A DNA stretch of 64,000 nucleotides from Chryseobacterium flavum (GTDB lineage: Bacteria; Bacteroidota; Bacteroidia; Flavobacteriales; Weeksellaceae): assembly GCF_003385595.1 (NCBI RefSeq), contig NZ_QNUE01000004.1, positions 248,001-312,000 on the forward strand. The letters run 5' to 3'. Below, piece after piece: positions 7,940 through 16,333 of this stretch; within the stretch, counting starts at the first letter, position 1, and every line of letters begins with the position of its first letter. The translations under genes were made by a program, and so were the position numbers. The notes under the pieces are model-generated. The model was not told the DNA's origin and ran no database searches. It saw only the letters and a program-made list of their open reading frames with translations.

Positions 7940-9669
7940 AAACATATCTGACGATTAACCAAATATTTATTCATAGTGAAGCCAATAACAAGAGCTTTTA
8001 TACGAGTTTTGGCAAAAAACTCAATGTAATCTACGGAGCAAATACTGCTGGAAAAAGTACATTGATACAACTAATTTTGTTCACATTCGGTATAAACGAT
8101 AACAAAGCTAAACTTGCAAAAATATTAGAAGAAAATATTTTCATAAGACTCGATGTTACTGTTAAAAAAAATAATGATACAATCGAATATGTCTTTATAA
8201 GAAAAGACGAAACTATTTATATTAAAGATTCAAAATCGGAAAAAGTCTTGACATTTAATGGTATAAGTGGAAATACCTCTGTTGAACATGCGAAATTAAA
8301 AGAGTTTTTCAATGAACTTTTAGACTTTAATTTAGTATTAGAATCTAAAAATGGTGTATCTAAAGCTCCCATAGAAACCATTTTCTTACCTTATTATGTT
8401 TCTCAAGATGTAGGATGGGTTTACTTGCGGAAATCATTTAGTAATTTGGATTTTTACAAAAATTTTAAAGATGATTTTTTAGATTACTATTTAGGGATTA
8501 CCAAACTTGAAAACAAAGAACAAAGAAAAAATTTAGAAAACCAGCTTAATGAAAAAAAGTTTCGGTATAATTTTTACGTAAATTTTGAAAGAAAAGACCA
8601 AGCAATTATTGCTTCTAAATTGGTTGACGAATCATTTAAGGGAAAAGGGCAGGAATTTATTGATATAATAGCTAAGAGAAAAGAGGATTTGCTACAATAT
8701 GAAAATAGTTATGTAAAAAAATCCAATCTATTGACTTACAATAATCAAAGACTTTCAGTGATTTCAAAAGTAAGTAGGAATCATAGCAAACAATTTCCTG
8801 GAAAAGATAATTGTCCAATATGTCAACAAGTATTACCTAATGATACAAGGCAAATTTACGAGCATTATCAGGAGGAAAATGATACTATCAAAATTAAGCA
8901 AAGAATCCAAACAGAGAATAAAAAAATCCAATCTGATTTAAATTCTTTAAACAAAAAAATTAATGAACTAAGAACTGTTTTAGAAGACGATTATCGTAAG
9001 CACGTAATTTATTCCAAAAACAATTTAACCCTTGATGAATGGATAAAGACTCAAGCTGACATTAAACTTGAAAACTCAATTCACGAAAATATTGGAATTT
9101 TAGCAATTGATATTGATGAAATCAAGGGACAACTCAAAGATTTTAAAAATGATGATGATATTGAAAGTGAAAGATTAGTCAAAAATAAAGCTTTTAAAAA
9201 ACATTATAATTTGAACAATCAAAAATTAGATGTTTCTATTTTAAATGATAGTAGATTTAACTATGTCTACGAATTATCAAGCTTCCCTTTTCAAGGGGTT
9301 GAGTTACATTTAGCTGTCTTAAGTTACCATTTTGCTTTTAATAAAATTATTAATGAGACAGAATCGATACATAGACTTCCCTTCATTTTAGACAGTATTT
9401 TTAAAGAAGATTTAGAAGGTAACAGTAAAAAGAAAATTTTGGAATTTATCTGTAATAATCTACCATCTGATACACAAACAATTATTTCAATTGCTGATAA
9501 TAAAACAAAAGATTCTAAGATTGAAGATTATCGCAAAGAATTTTTTGTAGATAACACAAAACTAATCTGTATCGGAGACTCAACAAGTAAAGAATCTATC
9601 CTGAAACCACACGGTCAAGAATTAGATGATATGCTAAATGAGACCTTTGAAATAATGGAATTTTTATAA
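7936..9669 (+). CDS. Rad50/SMC-like zinc-hook ATPase, Lamassu LmuB-like
   Basis: 577 aa. The Walker A is GANTAGKS (34-41). A short coiled coil flanks a zinc-hook CPIC (293-296), and helices rich in Lys/Glu run to about 350. Near the C-terminus come the signature-like SSFPFQGVELHLAV (448-461) and a Walker B-like LPFILDSIF (481-489). The layout is a split ABC ATPase head joined by a hook, as in Rad50 and LmuB, but the coil is short. The start codon lies inside the end of the upstream nuclease gene, so the pair is translationally coupled. The ATP-binding call is firm; membership in Lamassu is likely but needs a profile search. Confidence 0.78.
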   Translation: MKTYLTINQIFIHSEANNKSFYTSFGKKLNVIYGANTAGKSTLIQLILFTFGINDNKAKLAKILEENIFIRLDVTVKKNNDTIEYVFIRKDETIYIKDSKSEKVLTFNGISGNTSVEHAKLKEFFNELLDFNLVLESKNGVSKAPIETIFLPYYVSQDVGWVYLRKSFSNLDFYKNFKDDFLDYYLGITKLENKEQRKNLENQLNEKKFRYNFYVNFERKDQAIIASKLVDESFKGKGQEFIDIIAKRKEDLLQYENSYVKKSNLLTYNNQRLSVISKVSRNHSKQFPGKDNCPICQQVLPNDTRQIYEHYQEENDTIKIKQRIQTENKKIQSDLNSLNKKINELRTVLEDDYRKHVIYSKNNLTLDEWIKTQADIKLENSIHENIGILAIDIDEIKGQLKDFKNDDDIESERLVKNKAFKKHYNLNNQKLDVSILNDSRFNYVYELSSFPFQGVELHLAVLSYHFAFNKIINETESIHRLPFILDSIFKEDLEGNSKKKILEFICNNLPSDTQTIISIADNKTKDSKIEDYRKEFFVDNTKLICIGDSTSKESILKPHGQELDDMLNETFEIMEFL

Positions 9670-9989
9670 GATATAGCAAATGTTGAAGAAATTTTCTCAT
9701 TTTTGCAAACTACAAACAATTAAAACGGTTTAATTATTGATATAAAAAAATCATCTAAAAAGCTATCAGCTATTTTAGAAGACATCAACGAAAAATAATA
9801 AGTGTAAAGCTTATTGCTTTGTTAGAAAAATTTGGCGATTTTGAAAACACACGGAGCAAAAGTTAGACACCCACCCTACGGCGTGGGCGTTCTGCTTCTG
9901 TGTGTGGGTTACGCCAAATACCTTCTAACAAAGTGTGAATTGCTCACGCTTTATTTTTTGCCTAAACCAAGCATAAAAATTTAATAGAA
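9670..9989. other. 320-bp gap with gene remnant and large inverted repeat
   Basis: A short open stretch at 9727-9798 reads LIIDIKKSSKKLSAILEDIN and ends EK-stop; it has no start and is probably the last codons of a lost gene. The right half is the structured repeat described separately (9803-9952). Confidence 0.5.
9803..9952. repeat. 150-bp nested inverted repeat, attC-like shape
   Basis: The outer arms pair CTTTGTTAGAA...TTTGGCG (9817-9837) with CGCCAAA...TTCTAACAAAG (9912-9932). Inside, ACACACGGAGCA (9847-9858) pairs with TGCTTCTGTGTGTG-type sequence (9893-9907), and the centre CCCAC...GTGGG (around 9870-9886) closes the structure. GTTAGAC/TTCTAAC ends resemble the GTTRRRY/RYYYAAC boxes of integron attC sites. 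GC is much higher than in the surroundings. It precedes a three-gene block of unknowns. The structure is directly visible; the attC comparison is only a resemblance. Confidence 0.6.
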
Positions 9990-10385
9990 ATGGGTATTTT
10001 ATTTTCCACAGACACCGTAAGAAGCCTTAATAAAAGGCAAAAATTAGCAATGCTAACAGTCGTAAAAACAATTTCCGACAATGCAACAGATTCAACAAAA
10101 AGATTAAATCAACAAAAAATCCTTACAAAGTATCTTTCAACATTCGAGTTGAATGATATTGCTATGTCAAATTATGAGCAACACTTGATAAGAATTGATT
10201 TAAGAAGCCTAACCCCGAATCAACGAGATTACTTCATTGTAATGGGTCATGAGTTACTTGGCTCAATTCAAGACAGAAGATTGGAAGACTACAACACTTT
10301 ATTTGAAGCTTTTCAAAGCTACGGTAATATCACTAGTTCAGAATTTTCAGGCACAATTGAACGCTTACGAGGAAACAGCTATTAA
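9990..10385 (+). CDS. hypothetical protein, all-helical
   Basis: 131 aa, not recognised. It is predicted mostly helical, with no signal peptide, membrane segment or cysteine. Charged helices run through KRQKLAMLTVVKTISDNATD and LRSLTPNQRDYFIVMGHELL. The next gene begins 2 bp after the stop codon and a third follows 4 bp later, so the three form one operon. It sits directly after the large inverted repeat, as the first gene of a cassette-like unit. No function can be given. Confidence 0.65.
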   Translation: MGILFSTDTVRSLNKRQKLAMLTVVKTISDNATDSTKRLNQQKILTKYLSTFELNDIAMSNYEQHLIRIDLRSLTPNQRDYFIVMGHELLGSIQDRRLEDYNTLFEAFQSYGNITSSEFSGTIERLRGNSY

Positions 10386-10386
10386 T

Positions 10387-10917
10387 ATGAACCGATTATT
10401 TACATTCTCTTTTTTGGTAGTCTTTATAGTATCTTGTTCAAGCAATGGTAGAGGCGAACTTGAAATCAATTGGGGAATTGTTGGCTTACTTTCGTTTATT
10501 GCACTTGGATATTTTTTAAGCAAAAAGGAAAGAAGAGCCGAAGATGAAACCCGAAATCTTAACGAACAAGTCAGAAATCAAAGAGGAAACCCATTGACAC
10601 AAAAACTTGTCTTCAATTACAGTAAAATAAAATTCACACACGAAATAACTTTTAAACCGATTCAAATTGCAACAGCTGAGGTTTACAAAGACAGATTTGA
10701 AATTACAATTTACCCCTACTCCGCATATTCGGGAACTTACGTTATTGTCAAATCTCAAAAGCAGGGCGACGGAATCCTAAACACTGTTGTCAAAGTTGAC
10801 GGCGGAAATTTTTCTCAATACAATTCTCAAAAGCCTTGTTTCGTTCACATATCCGAACGAGCAAACATTCTTAAAATATATGATGAAAATCGAATTGGAA
10901 TAATCTTAAAATTTTAA
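10387..10917 (+). CDS. hypothetical lipoprotein with one membrane segment
   Basis: 176 aa from the ATG at 10387. An upstream in-frame start at 10249 would overlap the previous gene by 137 bp and spoil the signal peptide, so it is rejected. Residues 3-16 are hydrophobic and end in lipobox I-V-S-C (Cys17). A second hydrophobic segment, WGIVGLLSFIALGYFL, lies near 30-45 and is followed by a basic stop KKERR. The remainder (about 70-176) looks beta-rich and soluble. Family unknown. It is the middle gene of the three-gene block. Confidence 0.65.
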   Translation: MNRLFTFSFLVVFIVSCSSNGRGELEINWGIVGLLSFIALGYFLSKKERRAEDETRNLNEQVRNQRGNPLTQKLVFNYSKIKFTHEITFKPIQIATAEVYKDRFEITIYPYSAYSGTYVIVKSQKQGDGILNTVVKVDGGNFSQYNSQKPCFVHISERANILKIYDENRIGIILKF

Positions 10918-10921
10918 ATAC

Positions 10922-11242
10922 ATGAAAAAATTAATTTTTACTTTAATGTTCGCATTACCAACTTTTTATTTCGCACAGGAAGAGAAACCGAAAGAATCAC
11001 AAACAGCTAAAGAATGTAATTTGCCGAAAGATTTCAAAGAACCAATCAAAAATAACAGATTAAAGAAATTTGTTGCCATTGACAACGGTGTTGATGAAAA
11101 AGAGGTAACTATAATCAGAGCGCAAAATGGATTCGGTAGTGGGATTTATACAGCCTGTGTGAAAGGACAACCAATCCAATATCAAAAAATGGGAACAGTT
11201 TTTATGAGAGAGGGAAAAAATCCTTTTAGTAACGCAAAATGA
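10922..11242 (+). CDS. small secreted protein, unknown
   Basis: 106 aa with a clear signal peptide (MKKLIFTLMFALPTFYFAQ, cleavage likely after FAQ). The mature part is about 85 residues, strongly charged, and has two cysteines, at ECN and ACV, that could form a disulphide. It begins 4 bp after the lipoprotein gene, so export-linked roles for the pair are plausible. Family not recognised. Confidence 0.65.
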   Translation: MKKLIFTLMFALPTFYFAQEEKPKESQTAKECNLPKDFKEPIKNNRLKKFVAIDNGVDEKEVTIIRAQNGFGSGIYTACVKGQPIQYQKMGTVFMREGKNPFSNAK

Positions 11243-11282
11243 TACTGCTGTTTTGGAGAGACTGCATTCCGCCATACAAACT

Positions 11283-11326
11283 GCATTGCGCTTATGATCG
11301 TATTCTTACTCTAAAAAGCGTAATGC
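11283..11326. repeat. imperfect inverted repeat closing the three-gene block
   Basis: GCATTGCGCTT (11283-11293) pairs with AAGCGTAATGC (11316-11326) with one G-T pair and a 22-bp loop. No T run follows. With the large repeat at 9803-9952 it brackets the three unknown genes. Confidence 0.45.
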
Positions 11327-11373
11327 GAAGGCTCAAAAATTATTATTGCAAAAACAATATGTAAAAAATCGTA

Positions 11374-11402
11374 AAACCTGCTTATTAAAGCAGGTTTCTT
11401 CT
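11374..11402 (+). terminator. intrinsic terminator of the three-gene block
   Basis: AAACCTGCTT (11374-11383) and AAGCAGGTTT (11388-11397) are perfect inverted copies around a 4-base loop, followed by CTTCTT. The same CCTGC/GCAGG core recurs in other terminators of this window. Confidence 0.75.
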
Positions 11403-11427
11403 TAATAAAACGAATTGTTTCTTTTTT

Positions 11428-11458
11428 TTTGAATAAGTGTTAATATTTGATATATTTG
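11428..11458 (+). promoter_or_regulatory. promoter of the TcmP operon
   Basis: TTTG (11428-11431), 19 bp of spacer and TATATTTG (11451-11458) match the Bacteroidota -33/-7 promoter exactly. Transcription would start near 11464, giving a leader of about 44 nt before the ATG at 11508. Confidence 0.7.
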
Positions 11459-11507
11459 CTATTATTCATAATATTAAGCGATAAAAAACATAATATTCAC
11501 AAATAAA

Positions 11508-12665
11508 ATGAGAGAAAATCATTTCTTCGAAAATCAAACTATTTCGTCAAAAATTAAAGCGAGTATAATTTCGGAATACTTCCCAAGCTATTGCAGTATA
11601 ATAACAAGTAAATATCAGCCTAAACAGATTAGATATATAGACTTATTTGCTGGTCCTGGAGTTTATGAAGACGGAAATCCTTCTACACCTATTTTAATCG
11701 GGAAGCATTGTAGTAAAATAGAATTATTAAGACGAAATGTAAAAATGATTTTTAATGATAATTATTATCATGATGCTTTAAAAACAAACTTCAAAAAAGA
11801 ATTTCCTGAAGGTACTTTTGCTAAATCCATTCATTTTGGAAAAAGTACGGTAGGAGAAAGCACCGCTATCACCGAATTTTTAAAAGCTAACACACATAGT
11901 GGGGCAAGAAATAAATCAAAAAATGATTTTCCTTCATTACTTTTTATTGATCCTTTTGGATATAAAGGTATTGAAACGCTTGTTTTAGCTGAATTTCTAA
12001 AAAATTGGGGAAATGAAATATTTATTTTCGTCAATACAAAAAGGATTCATCCTGCTTTAGAAAATGATAAGTTTGAAGGATTGATGCAGGATTTGTTTCC
12101 TACTACGTTTAAAAAACTTAGAAATGATAGACGCTTTAAAGCTACAGTACCCGAAAAACTAAATTTAATTATTGATAGCTTAGGAGATGAATATAAAACG
12201 CATCTTGGACAAAAGGTTTTTTACACAGCTTTTAAATTCCAAGAAGAAGATATTGATGCTACCAGTCATTACATACTACATATAACAAAAGGAGCAAGAG
12301 GGTATGACCTAATTAAAACAATCTACAATGATTTTGCAAATGTTGGAACTGTTTTCGACGGAGTTAATACCTACACTTTTGATGCAAAAAAGTATGGAAC
12401 AGAAATCAATGAACTTTTTGATGAAAAATCAATCAATATTGACAAACTTGCTAACGAACTATTACTAAAGTATAAGAACAAACAGCTATCTGCTAGTCAA
12501 CTTTTTGATGAACATCAAGTAAGTGGTCTTTACAGTAGATTCCATTACACTGAAGCTTTAAGAAAACTAGTACATCAAAAAAAGGTGAAAGCAATATTTA
12601 CAGATAATAAAAATCATAAAGTGACAGTTTTAATTTCTAAAGACTGTTTATTAAATTTTAACTAA
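11508..12665 (+). CDS. tcmP: three-Cys-motif partner protein TcmP
   Basis: 385 aa. The N-terminus [19 protein letters not shown] (43-61) is the TcmP family hallmark, with DLFAGPG resembling the SAM-binding loop of methyltransferases. IDPFGYKG (147-154) stands where a methyltransferase would have its catalytic D-P-P-Y-type loop. The C-terminal 100 residues look like a winged helix. TcmP is named for constant pairing with three-Cys-motif proteins, and here the partner's ATG overlaps the TcmP stop codon by one base (TAATG). The molecular activity is not established; genomic neighbours are usually mobile or defence loci, as here. Confidence 0.85.
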   Translation: MRENHFFENQTISSKIKASIISEYFPSYCSIITSKYQPKQIRYIDLFAGPGVYEDGNPSTPILIGKHCSKIELLRRNVKMIFNDNYYHDALKTNFKKEFPEGTFAKSIHFGKSTVGESTAITEFLKANTHSGARNKSKNDFPSLLFIDPFGYKGIETLVLAEFLKNWGNEIFIFVNTKRIHPALENDKFEGLMQDLFPTTFKKLRNDRRFKATVPEKLNLIIDSLGDEYKTHLGQKVFYTAFKFQEEDIDATSHYILHITKGARGYDLIKTIYNDFANVGTVFDGVNTYTFDAKKYGTEINELFDEKSINIDKLANELLLKYKNKQLSASQLFDEHQVSGLYSRFHYTEALRKLVHQKKVKAIFTDNKNHKVTVLISKDCLLNFN

Positions 12666-13381
12666 TGGCAAATTCATCAATTGAATGGACTGAAATGACT
12701 TGGAATCCTACTACGGGATGCACAAAAATTTCAACAGGTTGTAAATTTTGTTATGCCGAAATCATGACTCGTAGATTGAAGGCTATGGGACAGGAAAAAT
12801 ACAAAGAGGGTTTTAAAATAGTTAAAGCACATCCAGATACTTTAAGTATTCCTTATACTTGGAGAACACCAAAGGTTGTATTTGTAAACTCTATGAGTGA
12901 TCTTTTTCATAAGGATATTCCAATTGAGTTTATAAAAGATGTATTCAAAGTAATGAACGAAAATCCACAACATGTGTTTCAAGTATTGACAAAAAGAGCA
13001 GAACGTCTATTTGAGCTTCATCAAGATCTTAAATGGACTCATAATATTTGGATGGGAGTCTCTGTAGAAAATAAAGATGTAATTGAGCGGATAGATTTTC
13101 TTAGGAAAACAAATGCAAAAGTAAAATTTTTATCTCTTGAACCACTGATTGGAAAATTAGAAAATTTGAATCTACAATTTATCGATTGGGTTATTGTTGG
13201 TGGTGAAAGTGGACATCGACCTAGACCAATGAAATATGATTGGGTTATTGATATACAGAAACAATGTCAAAATGCTGATGTAGCATTCTTTTTTAAGCAA
13301 TGGGGAGGTAAGAATAAAAAAGCAGCAGGAAGATTATTAAATGGTAGAACCTATGATGAAATGCCAACTAACAAGGAATAA
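12665..13381 (+). CDS. three-Cys-motif (Gp37/Gp68, DUF5131) protein
   Basis: 238 aa of the phage Gp37/Gp68 family. The N-terminal [18 protein letters not shown] leads into a C-x6-C-x2-C cluster (Cys19, Cys26, Cys29, then YAE), which resembles a radical-SAM Fe-S site. Further family marks are [10 protein letters not shown] (about 79-88), [22 protein letters not shown] and [12 protein letters not shown] (about 178-189). The order of these motifs along a partial TIM barrel supports a radical-SAM-like enzyme. It is translated coupled to TcmP. Substrate unknown; nucleic-acid or protein modification within defence is speculation. Confidence 0.85.
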   Translation: MANSSIEWTEMTWNPTTGCTKISTGCKFCYAEIMTRRLKAMGQEKYKEGFKIVKAHPDTLSIPYTWRTPKVVFVNSMSDLFHKDIPIEFIKDVFKVMNENPQHVFQVLTKRAERLFELHQDLKWTHNIWMGVSVENKDVIERIDFLRKTNAKVKFLSLEPLIGKLENLNLQFIDWVIVGGESGHRPRPMKYDWVIDIQKQCQNADVAFFFKQWGGKNKKAAGRLLNGRTYDEMPTNKE

Positions 13382-13418
13382 AAATAGAAAAAATACAAAA
13401 CCTATAATTAAATAAATA

Positions 13419-14297
13419 ATGAAAAAAAAAATGACATTTCTGTTCTGTCATAGAAAACTAAATCTAATAAAAGACTTTTTAACTTTGCTAGGAGTATTTT
13501 GGTTACTTATTGAAGTAACATCCTTTTTTTGGGAATGGTTTAATGAATTTTCTAACAAAAACTTAGGTCTATTTATTTTTATTTTAATACTTACATTACT
13601 TATTGCGGTGAAAATAAATTTTCCAAAAAAAGAAATTTCAAGAGAGTTTAAAAATCTAAATAATACTATTGTCAAAATTGAAATTGGTGAACTTTTAAGC
13701 AAAGAAGGAAATATTATTATTGGATCAAGTGATTTTTTTGATACTACTACGAATAATACGACCTCTATAAAAAGGCAAATTATTGACAAATTTTTCAATG
13801 GAGCAATCCAAAGTTTGGATAGTCAAATAGAAACAAGTTTAAATGCTCAAAACATTCAGGGAACACAAGTTTCAATTAACGAAAAACCAGTTGGAAAAAG
13901 AATTAGATATGACATAGGTGAAACTGCCAATTTTTCTATCCCATCAAATATAAATATTCAAGTTTTCATTTCTGCAATATGTAAAATAGTTTACAAAGGA
14001 GGAGTTAAAACAAAAGAAGCAGACATTAAAATGCTAACTGAAGCATTAGAAAAAATATGGTTAACTATTAGAAATAATAGCAACAATAAAAACATATATA
14101 TACCTATACTAGGTGCAGGAATAACAGGTTTGAATATGTCTAAAACAACTATATGTCAGCTCATAATTGTTTCATTTTTAATAAACTCAAAAAATAATAG
14201 AATCGGAAAATCATTAAATATTATTATTCCTGAAAGAAATTATGACCCTGAAATGTTTAGCAACTTAGAAATATTTATAAAGTCATTTAGCATATGA
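13419..14297 (+). CDS. membrane-anchored macro-domain protein (DUF6430, ThsA-like)
   Basis: 292 aa. Two N-terminal membrane segments (about 20-40 and 49-65) precede a cytoplasmic domain with DUF6430/ThsA macro motifs: IIIGSSDFFDT (99-109), the KFFNGAI turn (124-130) and IPILGAGITGL (228-238), where the family binds an ADP-ribose-type ligand. Type II Thoeris ThsA has this TM-TM-macro layout and responds to a nucleotide made by a TIR protein ThsB, damaging the membrane. No TIR gene is found anywhere in the island. The next gene overlaps by 4 bp and is also a two-TM protein. It follows the three-Cys gene by 37 bp, so a four-gene operon is likely. Confidence 0.75.
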   Translation: MKKKMTFLFCHRKLNLIKDFLTLLGVFWLLIEVTSFFWEWFNEFSNKNLGLFIFILILTLLIAVKINFPKKEISREFKNLNNTIVKIEIGELLSKEGNIIIGSSDFFDTTTNNTTSIKRQIIDKFFNGAIQSLDSQIETSLNAQNIQGTQVSINEKPVGKRIRYDIGETANFSIPSNINIQVFISAICKIVYKGGVKTKEADIKMLTEALEKIWLTIRNNSNNKNIYIPILGAGITGLNMSKTTICQLIIVSFLINSKNNRIGKSLNIIIPERNYDPEMFSNLEIFIKSFSI

Positions 14298-15358
14298 AAA
14301 GGTTTATATTTTATAGAAATTTTATAATAGTAATTTCAATCATAATAATAATTTTCATATTAATTGTAACTTTTCAATTAATTGATAATGAACCTCAAAG
14401 AGTGTATGAAATAGATTTTAATGGTAAACAAGCAGAAATATCTGCCTATGCTTCACTCATAGGAAGTCTTTTAAGTTTTTTATCAATTGCTTTTGTAATA
14501 TATACTATTATTTATCAAAAAAATGAGAGTATAGTTATTGAAAAGACGAAAGTAACTGATGAAAAAGATGACTTAAAAAAAAGATTGCAATTAGTAGTAA
14601 ATCACATTGAGTCATTTATTAATTCATTGGAAGAAATGAATAAACAAATTACTATTTATATAGAGAAAGAAAAAAAAGCCCCTTCTCAAGTACACACATT
14701 ATATTTCAATGTAAATAAAAATTTTTCTAGAATAATCAGTAATGATCCACAAAGTATCTATAATGCTTTAAAAGCTTTAAGTCCTAATCCTAATCAAGAT
14801 TTTGAAATTTTATTTTCAGAATTATTTAAATATTTGGATTTTTATAATGACCTATTGATTGAACTCAAAAAAAATAATAAAAGCTATAAGAAAGAAAAAT
14901 TCAAAAAATTGGAAAATTTAGGTGAAGAAATTTTGGATTTATATAATATGAAAGCAGACTTAATAACAAATTACAAAAGAGCTTTTCCAGGAATTCATCA
15001 TATAAAACCATGGGTTGAAAAAGTCAATAAATCAATCGAAAAATACTATAAATATTTAGAGCATTGTGCTAAAAAAAACGAACAAAATGATATTGATTAT
15101 TTAAATGAAACTGTGTTTAAAGAATTTATTGAAGGAGCAAATTTTACTATAAAAGCAACTGGTCCAGATGAATATGGAGGAATGGAAATAATGCAAAAAC
15201 TTTCACAAATTAGAAAACATCTTTATTTTATTAAATCAAATGTATTTGTTTATTTAGAAGATTTAGAACATTACCAAAATGAATACTTAAAAGATGAATC
15301 AAATGGAATAGTAGAACTCAAATCAATCAATTCAAAAATTGCTAATTATTTATCATAA
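14294..15358 (+). CDS. two-TM protein with long helical domain, unknown
   Basis: 354 aa, start codon inside the end of the ThsA-like gene (ATGA). TM1 is at about 8-30, a short external loop at 31-48 and TM2 at 51-74. From 80 on it is a soluble, highly charged helical region with coiled-coil stretches (ERTKV-type helices at 80-130, further helices to 350). The TM2 motif SLLSFLSIAFVIYTIIYQ resembles the membrane hairpin of putative phage abortive-infection proteins (AbiC-like), but the rest does not show that family clearly. Coupling with a macro-domain membrane protein suggests a complex. No function is established. Confidence 0.7.
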   Translation: MKRFIFYRNFIIVISIIIIIFILIVTFQLIDNEPQRVYEIDFNGKQAEISAYASLIGSLLSFLSIAFVIYTIIYQKNESIVIEKTKVTDEKDDLKKRLQLVVNHIESFINSLEEMNKQITIYIEKEKKAPSQVHTLYFNVNKNFSRIISNDPQSIYNALKALSPNPNQDFEILFSELFKYLDFYNDLLIELKKNNKSYKKEKFKKLENLGEEILDLYNMKADLITNYKRAFPGIHHIKPWVEKVNKSIEKYYKYLEHCAKKNEQNDIDYLNETVFKEFIEGANFTIKATGPDEYGGMEIMQKLSQIRKHLYFIKSNVFVYLEDLEHYQNEYLKDESNGIVELKSINSKIANYLS

Positions 15359-15384
15359 AAAGTAGGAAATTACTCCTACTTTTT
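15357..15384. terminator. bidirectional terminator
   Basis: AAAAAGTAGGA (15357-15367) and TCCTACTTTTT (15374-15384) form a perfect 11-bp stem with T runs on both strands, between the convergent defence operon and the replication-type gene. Confidence 0.85.
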
Positions 15385-15419
15385 ATTGGTACTTACGCTT
15401 TTTATACAATGTCCGTAAA

Positions 15420-16316
15420 CTAACTATCTAATAACTCTCCAAACTTACTATCCATAAGGTCTAACAGTACATTTTTATGTTCCAATAAATTATTTTTATC
15501 AAAATATGGATAGACTTTTTTTGATTCAATTTTGAATTTATCGTCATCCAATTCTGACCAAAATTTATGGGCACAATATTTATAAATCTTATTTTTCTTA
15601 TAATTTGTGAATTGTCTGTTTTCAATATCATCTACGCACATTAGCTTAAATTTCACAAGATTGTATAGTTTATCATATAAGAAAATAAGATTATCTCTAT
15701 CTTCCAAATCACTTAGCACAAAGATTCCATTTTTATTGAATTCTCTTTTATCTAAAAACTTAACTTCAACTCTCAAAATATTCTCTCCATTACATTGTTG
15801 TCTACCTTTGTGGTAAATTTTCAATCTATAATTACCTTTTTCAAATTCTTTATACACTTGTTCATCATTGGGTGGAGGTGATTTTGATGCAGGAAAAAAA
15901 TCGTAAAGTACACATTCATTAAGAATAAAGTGGTTTAAATCAAAAGGCAATCTTAAATTCAAACCAAATTCTAAACTTTGTGAAATGTGTAGATTTTCAG
16001 GAGAAAATTTAATTTGTTCCTCCAAAAAATCAATGGAATTTACAATCGCCGAGCGACTAAAATCATTATAATTCCCATCAATGTTATGCACAAACTTATT
16101 ATAAAAATGGTGTAAGGAATTGTGAATATATGCACCTTGATTGGTAATTTTTAGTTCCATATTTTCAAATTCCTTTTTGTATGTTTCATACAGAACAGTT
16201 TCATTTTTAGTTTTATCAAATCGAGAATAGCTGATTTTTTCGAGATTGTAATTTTCTCTCATAATTTTAAGAATTTCATTTTTATCAGGAAAATATGCTT
16301 TAATGTAATCTATCAT
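15420..16316 (-). CDS. possible phage/plasmid replication initiator
   Basis: 298 aa. The start MIDYIKAYFP resembles the opening of gene II/X (CRI)-type replication proteins of filamentous phages and small plasmids (MIDTIK-x-x-I-P). A central NGENILRVEVKFLDKREFNK and the LEFGLNLRLPF segment fit the beta-rich core of that family. Catalytic His/Tyr motifs cannot be placed with certainty. It is preceded by a small HTH gene 17 bp upstream on the same strand. The context (integrase, HTH genes, island end) favours a replication or nicking function for the excised element, but this is a tentative call. Confidence 0.5.
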   Translation of the reverse strand: MIDYIKAYFPDKNEILKIMRENYNLEKISYSRFDKTKNETVLYETYKKEFENMELKITNQGAYIHNSLHHFYNKFVHNIDGNYNDFSRSAIVNSIDFLEEQIKFSPENLHISQSLEFGLNLRLPFDLNHFILNECVLYDFFPASKSPPPNDEQVYKEFEKGNYRLKIYHKGRQQCNGENILRVEVKFLDKREFNKNGIFVLSDLEDRDNLIFLYDKLYNLVKFKLMCVDDIENRQFTNYKKNKIYKYCAHKFWSELDDDKFKIESKKVYPYFDKNNLLEHKNVLLDLMDSKFGELLDS

Positions 16317-16333
16317 GTCTGTAAGAATTAAGA

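Noticed and set aside
10249..10386. N-terminal extension of the lipoprotein gene
   Set aside because: It would overlap the previous gene by 137 bp and mask a good lipobox signal that starts at 10387.
6848..15358. Complete Thoeris or CBASS system
   Set aside because: No TIR-domain gene and no CD-NTase gene is present, so only parts resembling these systems can be claimed.
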